Shown here: positions 1 to 9,340 of the stretch, in pieces
Layout of the letters: every line of letters starts with the position of its first letter
Position numbering within the stretch: position 1 is the stretch's first letter
Source of the DNA: Saccharibacillus sp. JS10
GTDB lineage: Bacteria > Bacillota > Bacilli > Paenibacillales > Paenibacillaceae
DNA: 64,000 bases
Direction: 5' to 3'
NCBI RefSeq assembly: GCF_024436065.1
Contig: NZ_JANFNS010000001.1
Location: 62,001 to 126,000, forward strand
Notes under the pieces: generated by a model
What the model was told of the DNA's origin: nothing
The model's database searches: none
Seen by the model: the letters and a program-made list of their open reading frames with translations, nothing else
Program-made: the position numbers and the translations under genes

Positions 1-4
1 CCCA

Positions 5-1072
5 ATGAATTTAAGTGCTGTATCGGAGCCGGGTATTCCGTTTGCGCCGCTATCTTATACGTGCAAACGTGCGACGAGCAAATTGAATTTGGATGGACGT
101 CTGGACAAACCGTTTTGGGAACATGCGCCGTGGACAGCGGATTTTGTCGATATCGAAGGAGACTTGAAGCCTAAACCAAGCAAAAGAACGCGCGTGAAAA
201 TGCTTTGGGACGACGAATATTTGTATATCGGAGCGGAACTAGAAGAAGACGAAATCTGGGCGACGTTAACGGAACGCGAATCGGTCATTTTTTACGACAA
301 TGATTTTGAGATTTTTATCGATCCCGATGGAGACAGTCATCAATATTATGAGTTTGAGATTAATGCGCTGAATACGGTATGGGATCTGATGCTGGTGACG
401 CCTTACCGCGACGGCGGGCCTCCGATCAACGGTTGGGATATCCGGGGCTTGCAAACGGCGGTACATATCGACGGCATTCTGAATGATCCGGCTGGGGATA
501 ATCGGCGTTGGAGCGTTGAAGTCGCGATGCCGTGGAAGATTTTGCGTGAATGCGCGCCCGATCAACGATCACCCGAAGCCGGGCAGTATTGGCGGATTAA
601 CTTTTCGCGTGTGCAATGGCAAGTGGATCGAGACAGCGGAGCGTATGTAAAAAAGATCAATCCGGACACCGGCAAGCCTTATCCTGAAGATAATTGGGTC
701 TGGTCGCCGCAAGGCGTGATTAATATGCACTACCCGGAAATGTGGGGCTTTTTACATTTTGTCGAGGAATCGTATGGCGCGGATTCAGATTTGTCTTCGT
801 TTGGAATGCCGAGCGATGAGCAGGTGAAGTGGAAATTAAGACAATTGTATTATCGGCAACGTAATCAGTATGCAGAGACTGGAACTTTTGCTTCCAAGAT
901 TGAAGATATGGTGCCCAAAGACGACCCGGATCAAGCATTAGCAGAGTGGGCATATTCGTCAGCAAATTTGCTTATCGAAACAACGACTCATTCTTTCCGT
1001 ATATGTGCGTCAACAGTAGACGGAAGTGGTCGTTATTGGATACGTGAAGACGGCAAAGTGTGGAAGGAGTGA
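5..1072 (+). CDS. CBM9-like carbohydrate-binding family protein
   Basis: The 355-residue product has the layout of CBM9/DOMON-like carbohydrate-binding proteins. An N-terminal strand of the form LDGRLDKPFWEHAPWT is followed by a region rich in paired acidic residues (DNDFEIFIDPDGD) and by NALNTVWDL and RWSVEVAMPW, which are typical for the fold. The domain covers about residues 15-260; the last 90 residues are charged, probably helical, and unassigned. No signal peptide is visible, so it is probably cytoplasmic unless the true start lies upstream of the window. The ATG lies four bases from the window edge, so its ribosome binding site cannot be seen. It is followed after 7 nt by the transglutaminase-like gene, whose binding site lies inside its last codons, which indicates an operon. 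Polysaccharide or oligosaccharide binding is inferred from the family. Confidence 0.75.
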   Translation: MNLSAVSEPGIPFAPLSYTCKRATSKLNLDGRLDKPFWEHAPWTADFVDIEGDLKPKPSKRTRVKMLWDDEYLYIGAELEEDEIWATLTERESVIFYDNDFEIFIDPDGDSHQYYEFEINALNTVWDLMLVTPYRDGGPPINGWDIRGLQTAVHIDGILNDPAGDNRRWSVEVAMPWKILRECAPDQRSPEAGQYWRINFSRVQWQVDRDSGAYVKKINPDTGKPYPEDNWVWSPQGVINMHYPEMWGFLHFVEESYGADSDLSSFGMPSDEQVKWKLRQLYYRQRNQYAETGTFASKIEDMVPKDDPDQALAEWAYSSANLLIETTTHSFRICASTVDGSGRYWIREDGKVWKE

Positions 1073-1079
1073 ATGTCTA

Positions 1080-3725
1080 TTGAACCCAATCATAAACGAA
1101 AAATTTTCGCTCACTTCAGAGCAAATTCAACAGATTGATGCAGCTTTTGCCAAACGAAAAAAACTCGCTTCTGCGCGTGAACGAGCATTGTTTGGTATAT
1201 TCGACGCTACTTTGACGGAGGAAGAAGCTTTGGCTTTACGGTTTTTGTACGCGTATATGCCAATTCAGGATTTGGCGGATTACGACGGAGAACTCTTTTT
1301 GACGCATATCCGCCATGCTCTCAATACGCGTCAGCATATGCCGTGGGGCGCCGAAATTTCTGACGAGTTGTTTCTTTATTATGTGTTGCCACCGCGAATC
1401 AACAATGAACAGATCGAAGATTATCGCGGTGTGATTGCAGATGAACTGAACTCTCGGGTGCAAGGTTTGTCGATGTCGGAAGCAATACTTGAAACGAACT
1501 ATTGGTGTTATGAAAAAGCAACTTACACCGGAAGCGATGCGCGCACGATCTCGCCGCTTGGGATGATCCGCAGCGCCAAAGGTCGTTGCGGCGAAGAATC
1601 GACGCTTACGACAGCGGCGCTACGCAGTATCGGAATTCCGGCGCGTCAATGTTATACGCCGCGCTGGGCGCATGTGGACGACAACCATGCTTGGGTCGAA
1701 GCTTGGGCAGACGGGAAATGGCATTTTCTCGGCGCTTGCGAACCGGAAGCGCGGCTGAATCAAGGTTGGTTCGACGCGCCGGCTGCAAGAGCGATGCTGG
1801 TGCACACTTCGGTGCCAGCCGGATACCAAGGGAGTGAACCGTTTACCGAGATTAGCGAGGTTCACAAACAGCTGAATCTGCTGGATCATTATGCGCCAGT
1901 GTGCGAGCTGAGCATTTATGTCGAAGACGCGGACGGTCGTCCGGCGGCTTTCACTGATATACAGTTCCAATTGTACAATTATGCGGAATTATTCACGATC
2001 GCTTCGATGAAAACAGACGATCAAGGCAGGGCAACCTTTGTGACAGGATTCGGCGATCTCATCATTCGGGCGATGAAGCAAGATCAATGGGGAGAAGTAT
2101 TGTTCGGCGGAAGTATCAATCATGAGCAGAACCCCAAACTTCAACTTAAGCTGAGTAGGAGCGAACAAGCCGAGGGCATAGTCGATTTTGAACTTACGCC
2201 GCCGAGCGAGCTTCCTACGCCGGAAGATCCGTCGCCTCTAAGTTCAGGGGCATTTGAGAAACATCGACAACGGTTGCAACAATGCGAGCAGATTCGCGCT
2301 GCGTATGAAGATACGTTTGTTAATGAGGAAGCAGCGAAGATTTGGGCGCAAAAGTTAGAGTTAGATGCCGAGCGTTTGTTCAAAGTACTCAGCGATGCTC
2401 GCGGCAATTATACGGAGTTAACCGGTTTTTTGGAGCAAACTGTGCCTGAGCATGGCGAATTTCCGCTACGTTTATTGGAAAGTCTGACGTCCAAAGATCT
2501 GATTGATGTTCGGCAAAAAACTTTGCAAGATCATTTGGCGGGCGGACTAAAAGCTTTGCGACTGTACGAATCGATGAATCCCAAGCAAAGTTCGCATGAG
2601 ACTTTCGTGTCGTATGTATTGCGTCCGCGTGTACGCTGGGAACGGTTAACCCCATACAGACAGTTGTTTCTTGAAGCCTTTTCGGAGCAAGAGCAGCAAG
2701 ATTTTCGCCGCGATCCACAACGTTTAGCTGCGTATGTAACATCGAATTGGTCGATTCAACAGAATCAAACCCCCACACCGGGAAAAGCTTCGCCTGCTGG
2801 AACATTTGCTTTGAAATCCGGTGATCTAGAGTCGATCGAAATCTTGTTGATCGCGTTATGTCGAAGCTTCGGGATTCCCGCAAGGCTGCATCCAGCAACG
2901 CAGCAGCCGCAAGCGATGGTCGATGAAGAATGGATCGCACTGATATCTTCTAGCGATAAAGCTCCAGAATTCGGAACTTTACTACTCCTACAATCAAAAG
3001 GAGAAAAAGGTTCTTCGATCGAACCGTCATATCGGGAAAACTTCACAATTGCGCGTCTGGAGCAGGGACGGTACACAACGCTTCAATATCCATTTCGAGA
3101 TAAAAATAAAATTCAGCAACCGCTGCATTTGCAAGTCGGAGATTATCGGATGACCACCGGGACTCGGCTACAAAACGGCAAAGTGCTCGTTCGAATGTTT
3201 TATTTCAAAATCGAGCCTAATCACGAACGAATCTTAACGCTTACTTTCCGAGAACTTGAAGATTCGATCCCGGTCTTGGCACAGGCTCCTAACGATTTGA
3301 GGATCAATCTGCAAGATGGATCAAGCTCGGATTTGAAAAATATGCTGGGTGATCGCGGAGCGATCGTAGCTTGGATCGATTACCGATTGGAGCCGACCCG
3401 TCATCTGCTGCGCGAAGCCGGAGAGCTTCGAACAGAGCTTGAATCGAATGATGTACCGCTTATCTTGATCGTTGGCGATTCAGTGATTGATAACGAGCGA
3501 ATATCTGCTTTTATACCGAAGCCGTTACCGGATACTGCACTATTCGTCAGCGACGTTTCGGGACAAGCTTTGCATCGATTAAGCGAGGTTTGCCCGCCAC
3601 CGGGCAATGAATATCCGCATTTATTCGTCTGGGATCGTGAGTATCAGGTCCGTTATGCGGAATCGGGATATAAGCCCGGTAGTTGCAGTGAAGCTTTGGC
3701 AATTTGGCGTTCCCTGCAAAATTAA
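1080..3725 (+). CDS. Large transglutaminase-like domain protein
   Basis: This 881-residue protein has a clear transglutaminase/cysteine-protease fold at about residues 145-255. It shows the catalytic Cys in GRCGEES, the His in DDNHAWVEAW and the acidic residue in GACEPE. A second, degenerate copy seems to lie near residues 590-640 (LESIEILLIALCRSFGIPARLHP, then MVDEEWIAL), where the helix and the strand are recognisable but the His is gone. The C-terminal 150 residues resemble a redoxin-like alpha/beta domain without a CxxC. The start is TTG at 1080: GGAAGGAG lies 10 nt before it, while the open frame's earlier GTG at 1026 sits inside the upstream gene without a binding site. There is no signal peptide. 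Substrate and reaction (peptidase or crosslinking) are not known. Confidence 0.8.
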   Translation: MNPIINEKFSLTSEQIQQIDAAFAKRKKLASARERALFGIFDATLTEEEALALRFLYAYMPIQDLADYDGELFLTHIRHALNTRQHMPWGAEISDELFLYYVLPPRINNEQIEDYRGVIADELNSRVQGLSMSEAILETNYWCYEKATYTGSDARTISPLGMIRSAKGRCGEESTLTTAALRSIGIPARQCYTPRWAHVDDNHAWVEAWADGKWHFLGACEPEARLNQGWFDAPAARAMLVHTSVPAGYQGSEPFTEISEVHKQLNLLDHYAPVCELSIYVEDADGRPAAFTDIQFQLYNYAELFTIASMKTDDQGRATFVTGFGDLIIRAMKQDQWGEVLFGGSINHEQNPKLQLKLSRSEQAEGIVDFELTPPSELPTPEDPSPLSSGAFEKHRQRLQQCEQIRAAYEDTFVNEEAAKIWAQKLELDAERLFKVLSDARGNYTELTGFLEQTVPEHGEFPLRLLESLTSKDLIDVRQKTLQDHLAGGLKALRLYESMNPKQSSHETFVSYVLRPRVRWERLTPYRQLFLEAFSEQEQQDFRRDPQRLAAYVTSNWSIQQNQTPTPGKASPAGTFALKSGDLESIEILLIALCRSFGIPARLHPATQQPQAMVDEEWIALISSSDKAPEFGTLLLLQSKGEKGSSIEPSYRENFTIARLEQGRYTTLQYPFRDKNKIQQPLHLQVGDYRMTTGTRLQNGKVLVRMFYFKIEPNHERILTLTFRELEDSIPVLAQAPNDLRINLQDGSSSDLKNMLGDRGAIVAWIDYRLEPTRHLLREAGELRTELESNDVPLILIVGDSVIDNERISAFIPKPLPDTALFVSDVSGQALHRLSEVCPPPGNEYPHLFVWDREYQVRYAESGYKPGSCSEALAIWRSLQN

Positions 3726-3766
3726 ATGATCCGCATCTAACTTCTATACAGAAAAGAGGTAACGAT

Positions 3767-4870
3767 ATGCAGCAATCCAGAATTCCAGACTCTAATAAGA
3801 AAACCGCTGTTCGTACAGTCGGTTATGTCGGGCATCATGATCTACCCAATCTGAAAACAGAAGATTTGCTCAAATTAACGCATATCAATATTGCATTCGG
3901 TCATGTCAAAGATGATGCAATCGCGACCGAACATTTGGAAAATATGCACGAAATCGCCCGGCTCAAACAAGAGCATCCTGGAGTTCGAATCTTGTTATCC
4001 GTGGGCGGATGGAGTGCAGGCGGATTTTCCGAAGCGGCATCCAGCGAATCCGGTCGTCGCAAGATGGCGGAATCTTCGTTAGCCGTCATCGATCAGTATG
4101 GGCTAGACGGGATTGATCTGGATTGGGAGTATCCATGTTACGGCGAAGCCGGTATTGGATCAAGCCCGGATGACCGCGAAAACTTCACGTTATTGCTGTG
4201 GGAAATTCGAGAACTTATGGATGCACGAAGCGTGAGTGATGGGAAGACTTATTTACTGACCATTGCCGCAGGCGCGGATCAGTATTATATCGATGGGACA
4301 GAGATGGATAAAGTCCAGCAATATCTCGACTACGTTCAACTCATGACTTATGATATGCGCGGCGGATTTCAGATTTTGACAGGGCATCATACGAATCTGT
4401 ATACGCCTACCGGCGACTTGTTTCGAATTAGCGTCGAAGCGTCCGTAAAGCTATTTGCAAATGCGGGCGTACCCAAATCGAAAATCGTTGTCGGCGCGGC
4501 TTTTTATTCTCGTATGTGGAAAGGCGTACCGAACATCAACAACGGTCTACATCAGATGGCGGCTACAAGCGGCGGATACGGACCGGAGTACAGCGAATTG
4601 TTTGAGTCGTATATCGATCAAAATGGCTTCCGCAAATATTGGGACGAACAAGCACAAGCGCCTTATTTGTATGACGGCGATACGTTTATTACGTACGACG
4701 ATCCACAGTCGATTGCCAGCAAATGCCGGTATGTGAAAAATGAACAATTGGGCGGCGTGATGTTTTGGGAGTATCGCTGCGATACAACCGGGCAGTTGCT
4801 TGAAGCGATTGCAGCAGGATTGGAACAATCGGAGCACTCACCGAATCAAGCTTCGCCTGCGACGTCTTAG
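3767..4870 (+). CDS. GH18 family glycosidase (chitinase-like)
   Basis: The 367-residue protein contains the GH18 active-site motif in LDGIDLDWEYP near residues 112-122 (form DGxDxDxE), with Glu as the expected acid/base. The family strands SVGGWS, LMTYDMRG and the C-terminal GGVMFWEY are also present. GH18 enzymes cleave beta-1,4 GlcNAc linkages in chitin or related glycans. There is no signal peptide and no chitin-binding module, so an intracellular role on imported oligosaccharides is plausible. ATG 3767 is chosen because AAGAGG stands 7 nt ahead; the frame also stays open 63 nt upstream into the preceding gene. It lies 41 nt after the transglutaminase-like gene and is probably cotranscribed. 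Whether the substrate is chitin, a peptidoglycan fragment or another GlcNAc glycan is open. Confidence 0.85.
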   Translation: MQQSRIPDSNKKTAVRTVGYVGHHDLPNLKTEDLLKLTHINIAFGHVKDDAIATEHLENMHEIARLKQEHPGVRILLSVGGWSAGGFSEAASSESGRRKMAESSLAVIDQYGLDGIDLDWEYPCYGEAGIGSSPDDRENFTLLLWEIRELMDARSVSDGKTYLLTIAAGADQYYIDGTEMDKVQQYLDYVQLMTYDMRGGFQILTGHHTNLYTPTGDLFRISVEASVKLFANAGVPKSKIVVGAAFYSRMWKGVPNINNGLHQMAATSGGYGPEYSELFESYIDQNGFRKYWDEQAQAPYLYDGDTFITYDDPQSIASKCRYVKNEQLGGVMFWEYRCDTTGQLLEAIAAGLEQSEHSPNQASPATS

Positions 4871-4925
4871 CTCTGAGTTAGACTGGACAGATCGATCTTC
4901 GCGTTTTACAATCGGATACAATCTT

Positions 4926-4957
4926 CGAAAACCCTTTTGGTTACAGAAGGGTTTTCG
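4926..4957. terminator. Hairpin, terminator-like, after GH18 gene
   Basis: A perfect 11-bp inverted repeat (CGAAAACCCTT / AAGGGTTTTCG) with a 10-nt loop lies 55 nt after the GH18 stop. It lacks a T tract beyond the stem, so termination is likely but less certain than at other hairpins in the window. The remaining 130 nt up to the M3 peptidase show no other feature. Confidence 0.5.
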
Positions 4958-5089
4958 GCGTTGGATTCAAAAGATATGTTAACTAACCTGCCGCAAAATG
5001 AAAAATGATCTAGCGATTATGTTGCAAACTCGGTATACTGAACAAATAGTTCGTACATAAATAGCGCATACATTAGAGGAGGAACGACC

Positions 5090-6787
5090 TTGACGACTTT
5101 CCAGCAATTCGATTACTTGCGTCCAAATATTGACCAGTTGAAGATTAACTTCAAAGAAGCTATTGCTAAATTTGAAGCCGCAGCAACCCTTGCCGAACAA
5201 GAATCGGTCATGCACGAAATCAATGCACTTCGCAACAGCTTCGATACGCAGCATCAGCTTGTTAGCATCCGCCATTCGATTGATACAACGGATGAGTTTT
5301 ATAAAAACGAGCAAGAGTTTATGGATGAAGTCGGCCCTGTCGTGCAAGAATATATTTCCGATTATTACCGTGCTTTGACTACTTCGAAATTTAGAGCCGA
5401 GCTGGAAAGCAAATGGGGAACCCAATTGTTTGCTTTAGCCGAAAGCGCGATTCGTACCTTTAGCCCGGAGATCATCGAAGATTTGCAACTCGAAAATAAA
5501 CTGTCGACGGAATACGATCAATTGATTGCGTCGGCGAAAATTATGTTCGAAGGCGAAGAACGTACTTTGCCGCAATTGCTTCCATTCGAATTGTCGACGG
5601 ATCGCGGTATGCGTCAAAAAGCTTCGGAAGCACGTTTCGGATTTTTACATGAAAAAGAGCCGGAACTTGACCGTATCTATGACGATTTGGTGAAAGTCCG
5701 TACCAAAATGGCAAAACGACTTGGCTATCCAAGCTTCGTTGAAATGGGTTACGACCGTATGATGCGTACCGATTACAACGCTGAGATGGTCGCGAATTTC
5801 CGTAAGCAAGTGCAAGAAGAGATCGTTCCGGTAGCAACGCGTTTGCGTAAGCGCCAAGAAGAGCGGATCGATGTCGATACACTGCGTTATTTCGATAACG
5901 GATTTAGCTTCAAAAGCGGTAACGCTACGCCAAAAGGCGATCCGGATTGGATTGTCAAAAACGGCGAAGAGATGTACAAAGAATTGGCGCCGGAAACGGA
6001 TGAGTTTTTCCAATTTATGCTCAAAAACGATTTGATGGATCTGGTCAGTAAAAAAGGCAAAGCGGGCGGCGGTTATTGCACGTATCTGCCGGATTACAAA
6101 GCACCGTTCATCTTCTCGAACTTCAACGGAACTTCCGGTGATATCGACGTATTGACGCACGAAGCAGGGCACGCTTTCCAAGTGTATTCCAGCCGTGGTC
6201 ACGAAGTACCGGAATATCTGTGGCCGACGTACGAGTCCGCCGAGATTCACTCGATGAGCATGGAGTTCTTCACATGGCCGTGGATGGAGAAATTCTTCAA
6301 AGAAGATACGGATAAATATCGTTTCGATCACTTGGCTTCGAGCCTGTTGTTTATCCCTTACGGCGTATCGGTCGATGAATTCCAACATTTCGTTTATGCG
6401 AATCCGGATGCAACACCGGACGAACGCAAAACGGCATGGAGAGATATCGAGAAAAAATATTTGCCGCATTTGAACTATGAAGGTAACGATTATTTGGAGC
6501 GCGGCGGCTTCTGGCAAAAACAAGGGCATATCTTCGGCGCGCCGTTCTACTATATCGATTACACATTGGCACAAATCTGTGCGTTCCAATTCTGGAAACG
6601 TTCAAGAGAAAACTTCGAAGACGCATGGAAAGATTATATTCATCTGTGCGGCTTGGGCGGTACGAAGTCCTTCACGGGTCTTGTCAAAGAAGCAGGTCTG
6701 ATTTCCCCGTTCGAAGACGGCTGCGTGTCGTCGGTGATTGGAACGATTGAAGAATGGCTGAACAGTGTAGACGACAAAGCGCTGTAA
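5090..6787 (+). CDS. M3 family oligoendopeptidase
   Basis: This 565-residue zinc metallopeptidase has the M3 signature HEAGHAF near residue 358, where the two His and the Glu bind and activate zinc. A downstream Glu in SAEIHSMSMEFF supplies the third ligand. Length and pattern match the PepF/thimet oligopeptidase group without a signal peptide, so it should hydrolyse short peptides in the cytoplasm. The start is TTG 5090, preceded by GAGGAGG with 7 nt spacing; the next Met (MHEINAL) would remove conserved helix. It appears monocistronic, between the hairpin at 4926 and the terminator at 6801. It could process peptides imported by the transporter near 44-50 kb, but that is inference. Confidence 0.9.
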   Translation: MTTFQQFDYLRPNIDQLKINFKEAIAKFEAAATLAEQESVMHEINALRNSFDTQHQLVSIRHSIDTTDEFYKNEQEFMDEVGPVVQEYISDYYRALTTSKFRAELESKWGTQLFALAESAIRTFSPEIIEDLQLENKLSTEYDQLIASAKIMFEGEERTLPQLLPFELSTDRGMRQKASEARFGFLHEKEPELDRIYDDLVKVRTKMAKRLGYPSFVEMGYDRMMRTDYNAEMVANFRKQVQEEIVPVATRLRKRQEERIDVDTLRYFDNGFSFKSGNATPKGDPDWIVKNGEEMYKELAPETDEFFQFMLKNDLMDLVSKKGKAGGGYCTYLPDYKAPFIFSNFNGTSGDIDVLTHEAGHAFQVYSSRGHEVPEYLWPTYESAEIHSMSMEFFTWPWMEKFFKEDTDKYRFDHLASSLLFIPYGVSVDEFQHFVYANPDATPDERKTAWRDIEKKYLPHLNYEGNDYLERGGFWQKQGHIFGAPFYYIDYTLAQICAFQFWKRSRENFEDAWKDYIHLCGLGGTKSFTGLVKEAGLISPFEDGCVSSVIGTIEEWLNSVDDKAL

Positions 6788-6800
6788 AAAGCACAAAACT

Positions 6801-6835
6801 AAAAGCGTTCTTTTCTTCGGAAAAGAGCGCTTTTT
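6801..6835. terminator. Bidirectional rho-independent terminator
   Basis: AAAAGCGTTCTTTTC, a TTCG tetraloop, then GAAAAGAGCGC and a T run. It serves the M3 peptidase gene on + and the convergent YdeI-like gene on -. Confidence 0.85.
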
Positions 6836-6852
6836 GATGATTCCGCAACCTA

Positions 6853-7419
6853 TTACTTCAATCTCCCGCCATCATTCCATTGCCCGTACATTTTATTCGC
6901 CCGAGTTTGCTCCAGAAATTTATCCAAGCGACTAGCGAATAGCTCCGGTTGTTTGCGGTAACTCTGAATATTGTCGATCCGAATACGCCGATACAACTCG
7001 GGAAAAGACAGAAAATTCGCATAAGTCTGCGGATCTTCCTGTAATCGCTGCTGGATATCCTCGTCAATCGTGAAAGTATCTAACCCGCCAAGAGGATAAA
7101 CTTTGCGCCCGGCTTCGTGCATTTGCCCCAGACGTTCCAACCTTAATGCTCGCTGCTTGTTAAGCTCTGTCCACGAACTGCTACGCGCCCGGGGAGAAAG
7201 CCGCTGCATCACGCCTTCGTCTGGTACGCTTTTTTTCACGCCGTCAATCCAGCCAAAACATAACGCTTCTTCGACCCCGTCCAAATAAAGTACGGTATTC
7301 TCGACCGGTTTCATACTGACTTTGATCCAACAACATTTTTCCGTATCGTGATAGTGTTCCAGCCAACTTCGCAGTTGTTCCCGCGTATAGACTTCTGTTA
7401 GCAAAGGGTACATCTCCAT
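6853..7419 (-). CDS. YdeI/OmpD-associated family protein
   Basis: The 188-residue protein matches the YdeI/OmpD-associated family. The diagnostic block is the near-N-terminal EEALCFGWIDGVKK followed by the RLSPRARSSSWTELNKQRALRLERLG segment, and the C-terminal half is a helical region with PELYRRIRIDNIQ and FLEQTRANK. Family members are small cytoplasmic proteins linked to envelope stress or bacteriocin tolerance in some bacteria, but the biochemical role is not established. ATG 7419 is supported by AGGAGGAG 6 nt upstream. It is convergent with the M3 peptidase and divergent from pssA, with no obvious operon partner. Confidence 0.75.
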   Translation of the reverse strand: MEMYPLLTEVYTREQLRSWLEHYHDTEKCCWIKVSMKPVENTVLYLDGVEEALCFGWIDGVKKSVPDEGVMQRLSPRARSSSWTELNKQRALRLERLGQMHEAGRKVYPLGGLDTFTIDEDIQQRLQEDPQTYANFLSFPELYRRIRIDNIQSYRKQPELFASRLDKFLEQTRANKMYGQWNDGGRLK

Positions 7420-7516
7420 TTATAACTCCTCCTTATGTCTAGGCAAACACAAAAAAAACACAACTTAGGATTACACTGACTCCAATGACCGAACTGATCT
7501 AGGAGAGTGTACAGAA

Positions 7517-8044
7517 ATGAAAAAAATAATTCCTTCTGCGTTGACGCTAAGCAATTTGCTACTCGGATTTCTCGCTATTTTACTTGTATTCAAAGACGAA
7601 TTGTTACCTGCCATATTGTTGATTATGCTCGGCATGTTATGTGATGTATTCGATGGATATTGTGCACGGAAATTAGATGCGGCTTCGGAACTCGGTAAAG
7701 AATTGGATTCGTTAGCCGATCTTGTGACTTTCGGCGTCGCTCCTGCGGCTCTGATCTATGTCGCTTCATTGCAAGAAATTCATACATTCGGAGCCCTTTG
7801 CTGCGTCGTATACGTCTGCTGCTGCGCGATACGGTTGGCGCGTTTCAATACCAGCCAAGCGACGACGTCAGGCTTTATCGGTATGCCAACCCCATTTGCC
7901 GCAGCGATGATCTTGTTGATTTCCATTGTATCTAGCCCAGCTGTAACCGAGATCGGCGTGTTGGTAATCAGTTGGTTGATGGTGAGCCGAATCCCTTTTC
8001 CAAGTTTTAAAAAGATCAAACCGGAACCGGCGGAGGAGTTCTAA
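7517..8044 (+). CDS. pssA: Phosphatidylserine synthase (CDP-DAG--serine)
   Basis: This 175-residue integral membrane enzyme joins CDP-diacylglycerol and serine to give phosphatidylserine, the precursor of phosphatidylethanolamine. The CDP-alcohol phosphotransferase signature DGxxARxxxxxxxxGxxxDxxxD is readable in DGYCARKLDAASELGKELD, with hydrophobic helices around it. The size fits the Gram-positive PssA group. GGAGAG precedes ATG 7517. Its stop overlaps the next start (TAATG), so it is translationally coupled to the DedA-like gene and then to psd. The same three-gene order occurs in B. subtilis (pssA-ybfM-psd), which supports the call. Confidence 0.93.
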   Translation: MKKIIPSALTLSNLLLGFLAILLVFKDELLPAILLIMLGMLCDVFDGYCARKLDAASELGKELDSLADLVTFGVAPAALIYVASLQEIHTFGALCCVVYVCCCAIRLARFNTSQATTSGFIGMPTPFAAAMILLISIVSSPAVTEIGVLVISWLMVSRIPFPSFKKIKPEPAEEF

Positions 8045-8532
8045 TGGAAACAGCGCTGCAATTTTTATCCGACTACGGCTATGCGGCGGTTTATGGATTG
8101 CTGACTTTAGGGATAGTCGGCGTACCCGTACCGGACGAGATTTTGATGACCGCCGTCGGCTACTTAACGTTGATCGGCACGATGAAGCTTTCCTATGCGA
8201 TTTTGTTTAGTTTTGCAGGAGCGATGAGCGGCATGATGATTAGTTATGCAATCGGTCATAAAGCAGGTCGTCCGCTGCTGGATCGGTATGGAAAATGGGT
8301 CGGAATGAAACCTGCCCGAATCGCTAAAGTCGAAGGTTGGATGAATAAATATGGTGCGATATCGATCATGATCGGTTATTTTATTCCCGGTTTCCGGCAT
8401 GTGACTTGTTATTTGTGCGGAATCGGTAGAATGCCACTCCGTAAATATATCAGTTTTGCATCCGTAGGGGCGTTGGTTTGGTGTGTAATTTTTATTATGA
8501 TGGGAAGGGTCATTGGTCATGTCAATAGTTGA
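8044..8532 (+). CDS. DedA family membrane protein
   Basis: The 162-residue protein has the DedA pattern: an N-terminal re-entrant segment with GIVGVPVPDEILM, a central glycine-rich helix and the conserved basic/proline part GYFIPGFRHVTCYLCGIGRMP. DedA proteins are implicated in lipid scrambling and membrane homeostasis. Its place between pssA and psd matches ybfM of B. subtilis and points to handling of phosphatidylserine or phosphatidylethanolamine. It overlaps pssA by 1 nt and psd by 14 nt, so the three are one translational unit. It is shorter than the roughly 200-residue E. coli DedA but close to the Gram-positive YbfM type. Confidence 0.9.
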   Translation: METALQFLSDYGYAAVYGLLTLGIVGVPVPDEILMTAVGYLTLIGTMKLSYAILFSFAGAMSGMMISYAIGHKAGRPLLDRYGKWVGMKPARIAKVEGWMNKYGAISIMIGYFIPGFRHVTCYLCGIGRMPLRKYISFASVGALVWCVIFIMMGRVIGHVNS

Positions 8533-9340
8533 AGCAATCAAAGGAAAACTTTATCGCCTGATTATGCGTATGCTTGGAGGGAAATGGAGTAGCGGAGTCG
8601 TCAAAAAGTTTTGTGATTCGAGATTGAGCCGTCCGTTGATTCCTGCTTTTATTAAATTCTATCGTATAGCCGAAAAAGAAATACAAAAGCCGGTTGCTCA
8701 TTATCAATCGCTTAGCGACTTTTTTACTCGGACGATTGATCTTGATCTTCGACCGGTCGATTCCGATTGTGCTTCGGTTGTCAGCCCCGTAGACGGATAT
8801 GTACAGAAATTTGGAGATCTGACAGCCGATCAACGTTTCCAAGTAAAAGGCAAATGGTATTCGTTCGAAGAATTAACGTCGCTTCAAATCGAAGGTACAG
8901 CCTATGGCGGCGGCAAATTTATCATTTTATATTTGAGCCCTTCTCAATATCACCGATTTCATAGCCCCGTAGCAGGTGAAGGTGCGCAGGTCGCGGAATT
9001 GGGACGTCGGTCTTTGCCTGTAAACGCGGGAGGTTGGAAGTACGGAGGACGTTTGCTTTCGTTCAATCACCGGATTGTTTTTCGGATTCAGCGCCGCGTA
9101 TCGAGTATGCTGATGATTGCGGTCGGAGCTTTAAATGTCAATTCGGTCATTCCCAGTTCTGCCCGTCCATTTTGGAACAAAGGCGACGAAGTCGGTTATT
9201 TTTCTTTCGGATCGACGGTTGTTTGCTTATTTGAAAAAGGTAGCGTGGAGTGGAGCGATACCTTGCACGAAGAAGCTTACGTTCAAGTCGGAGAAAAGAT
9301 CGCGACAATGACAGTGTTAGAAAGGAAGAACTGGATTTGA
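8519..9340 (+). CDS. psd: Phosphatidylserine decarboxylase proenzyme
   Basis: The 273-residue proenzyme is expected to cleave itself at the Ser of a (L/F)GST motif to form a pyruvoyl group and then to decarboxylate phosphatidylserine. Here the motif is YFSFGSTV near residue 230. The catalytic His region LSPSQYHRFHSPVAG and the VSPVDGYV segment are also present. ATG 8519 is preferred to TTG 8513 because GGAAGG at 8503-8508 is 10 nt from the former and only 4 nt from the latter. It overlaps the DedA gene upstream and the response regulator start downstream. The protein is membrane-associated and catalyses the last step of phosphatidylethanolamine synthesis. Confidence 0.93.
   Translation: MSIVEAIKGKLYRLIMRMLGGKWSSGVVKKFCDSRLSRPLIPAFIKFYRIAEKEIQKPVAHYQSLSDFFTRTIDLDLRPVDSDCASVVSPVDGYVQKFGDLTADQRFQVKGKWYSFEELTSLQIEGTAYGGGKFIILYLSPSQYHRFHSPVAGEGAQVAELGRRSLPVNAGGWKYGGRLLSFNHRIVFRIQRRVSSMLMIAVGALNVNSVIPSSARPFWNKGDEVGYFSFGSTVVCLFEKGSVEWSDTLHEEAYVQVGEKIATMTVLERKNWI

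Noticed and set aside
1073-1140. ATG at 1073 as start of the transglutaminase-like gene
   Set aside because: It is out of frame and reaches a stop after 21 codons; TTG 1080 fits the binding site and frame.
5645-6589. Open frame of 314 codons on the minus strand
   Set aside because: It is antisense to the M3 peptidase, has no ribosome binding site and its protein resembles nothing; a shadow of codon use.
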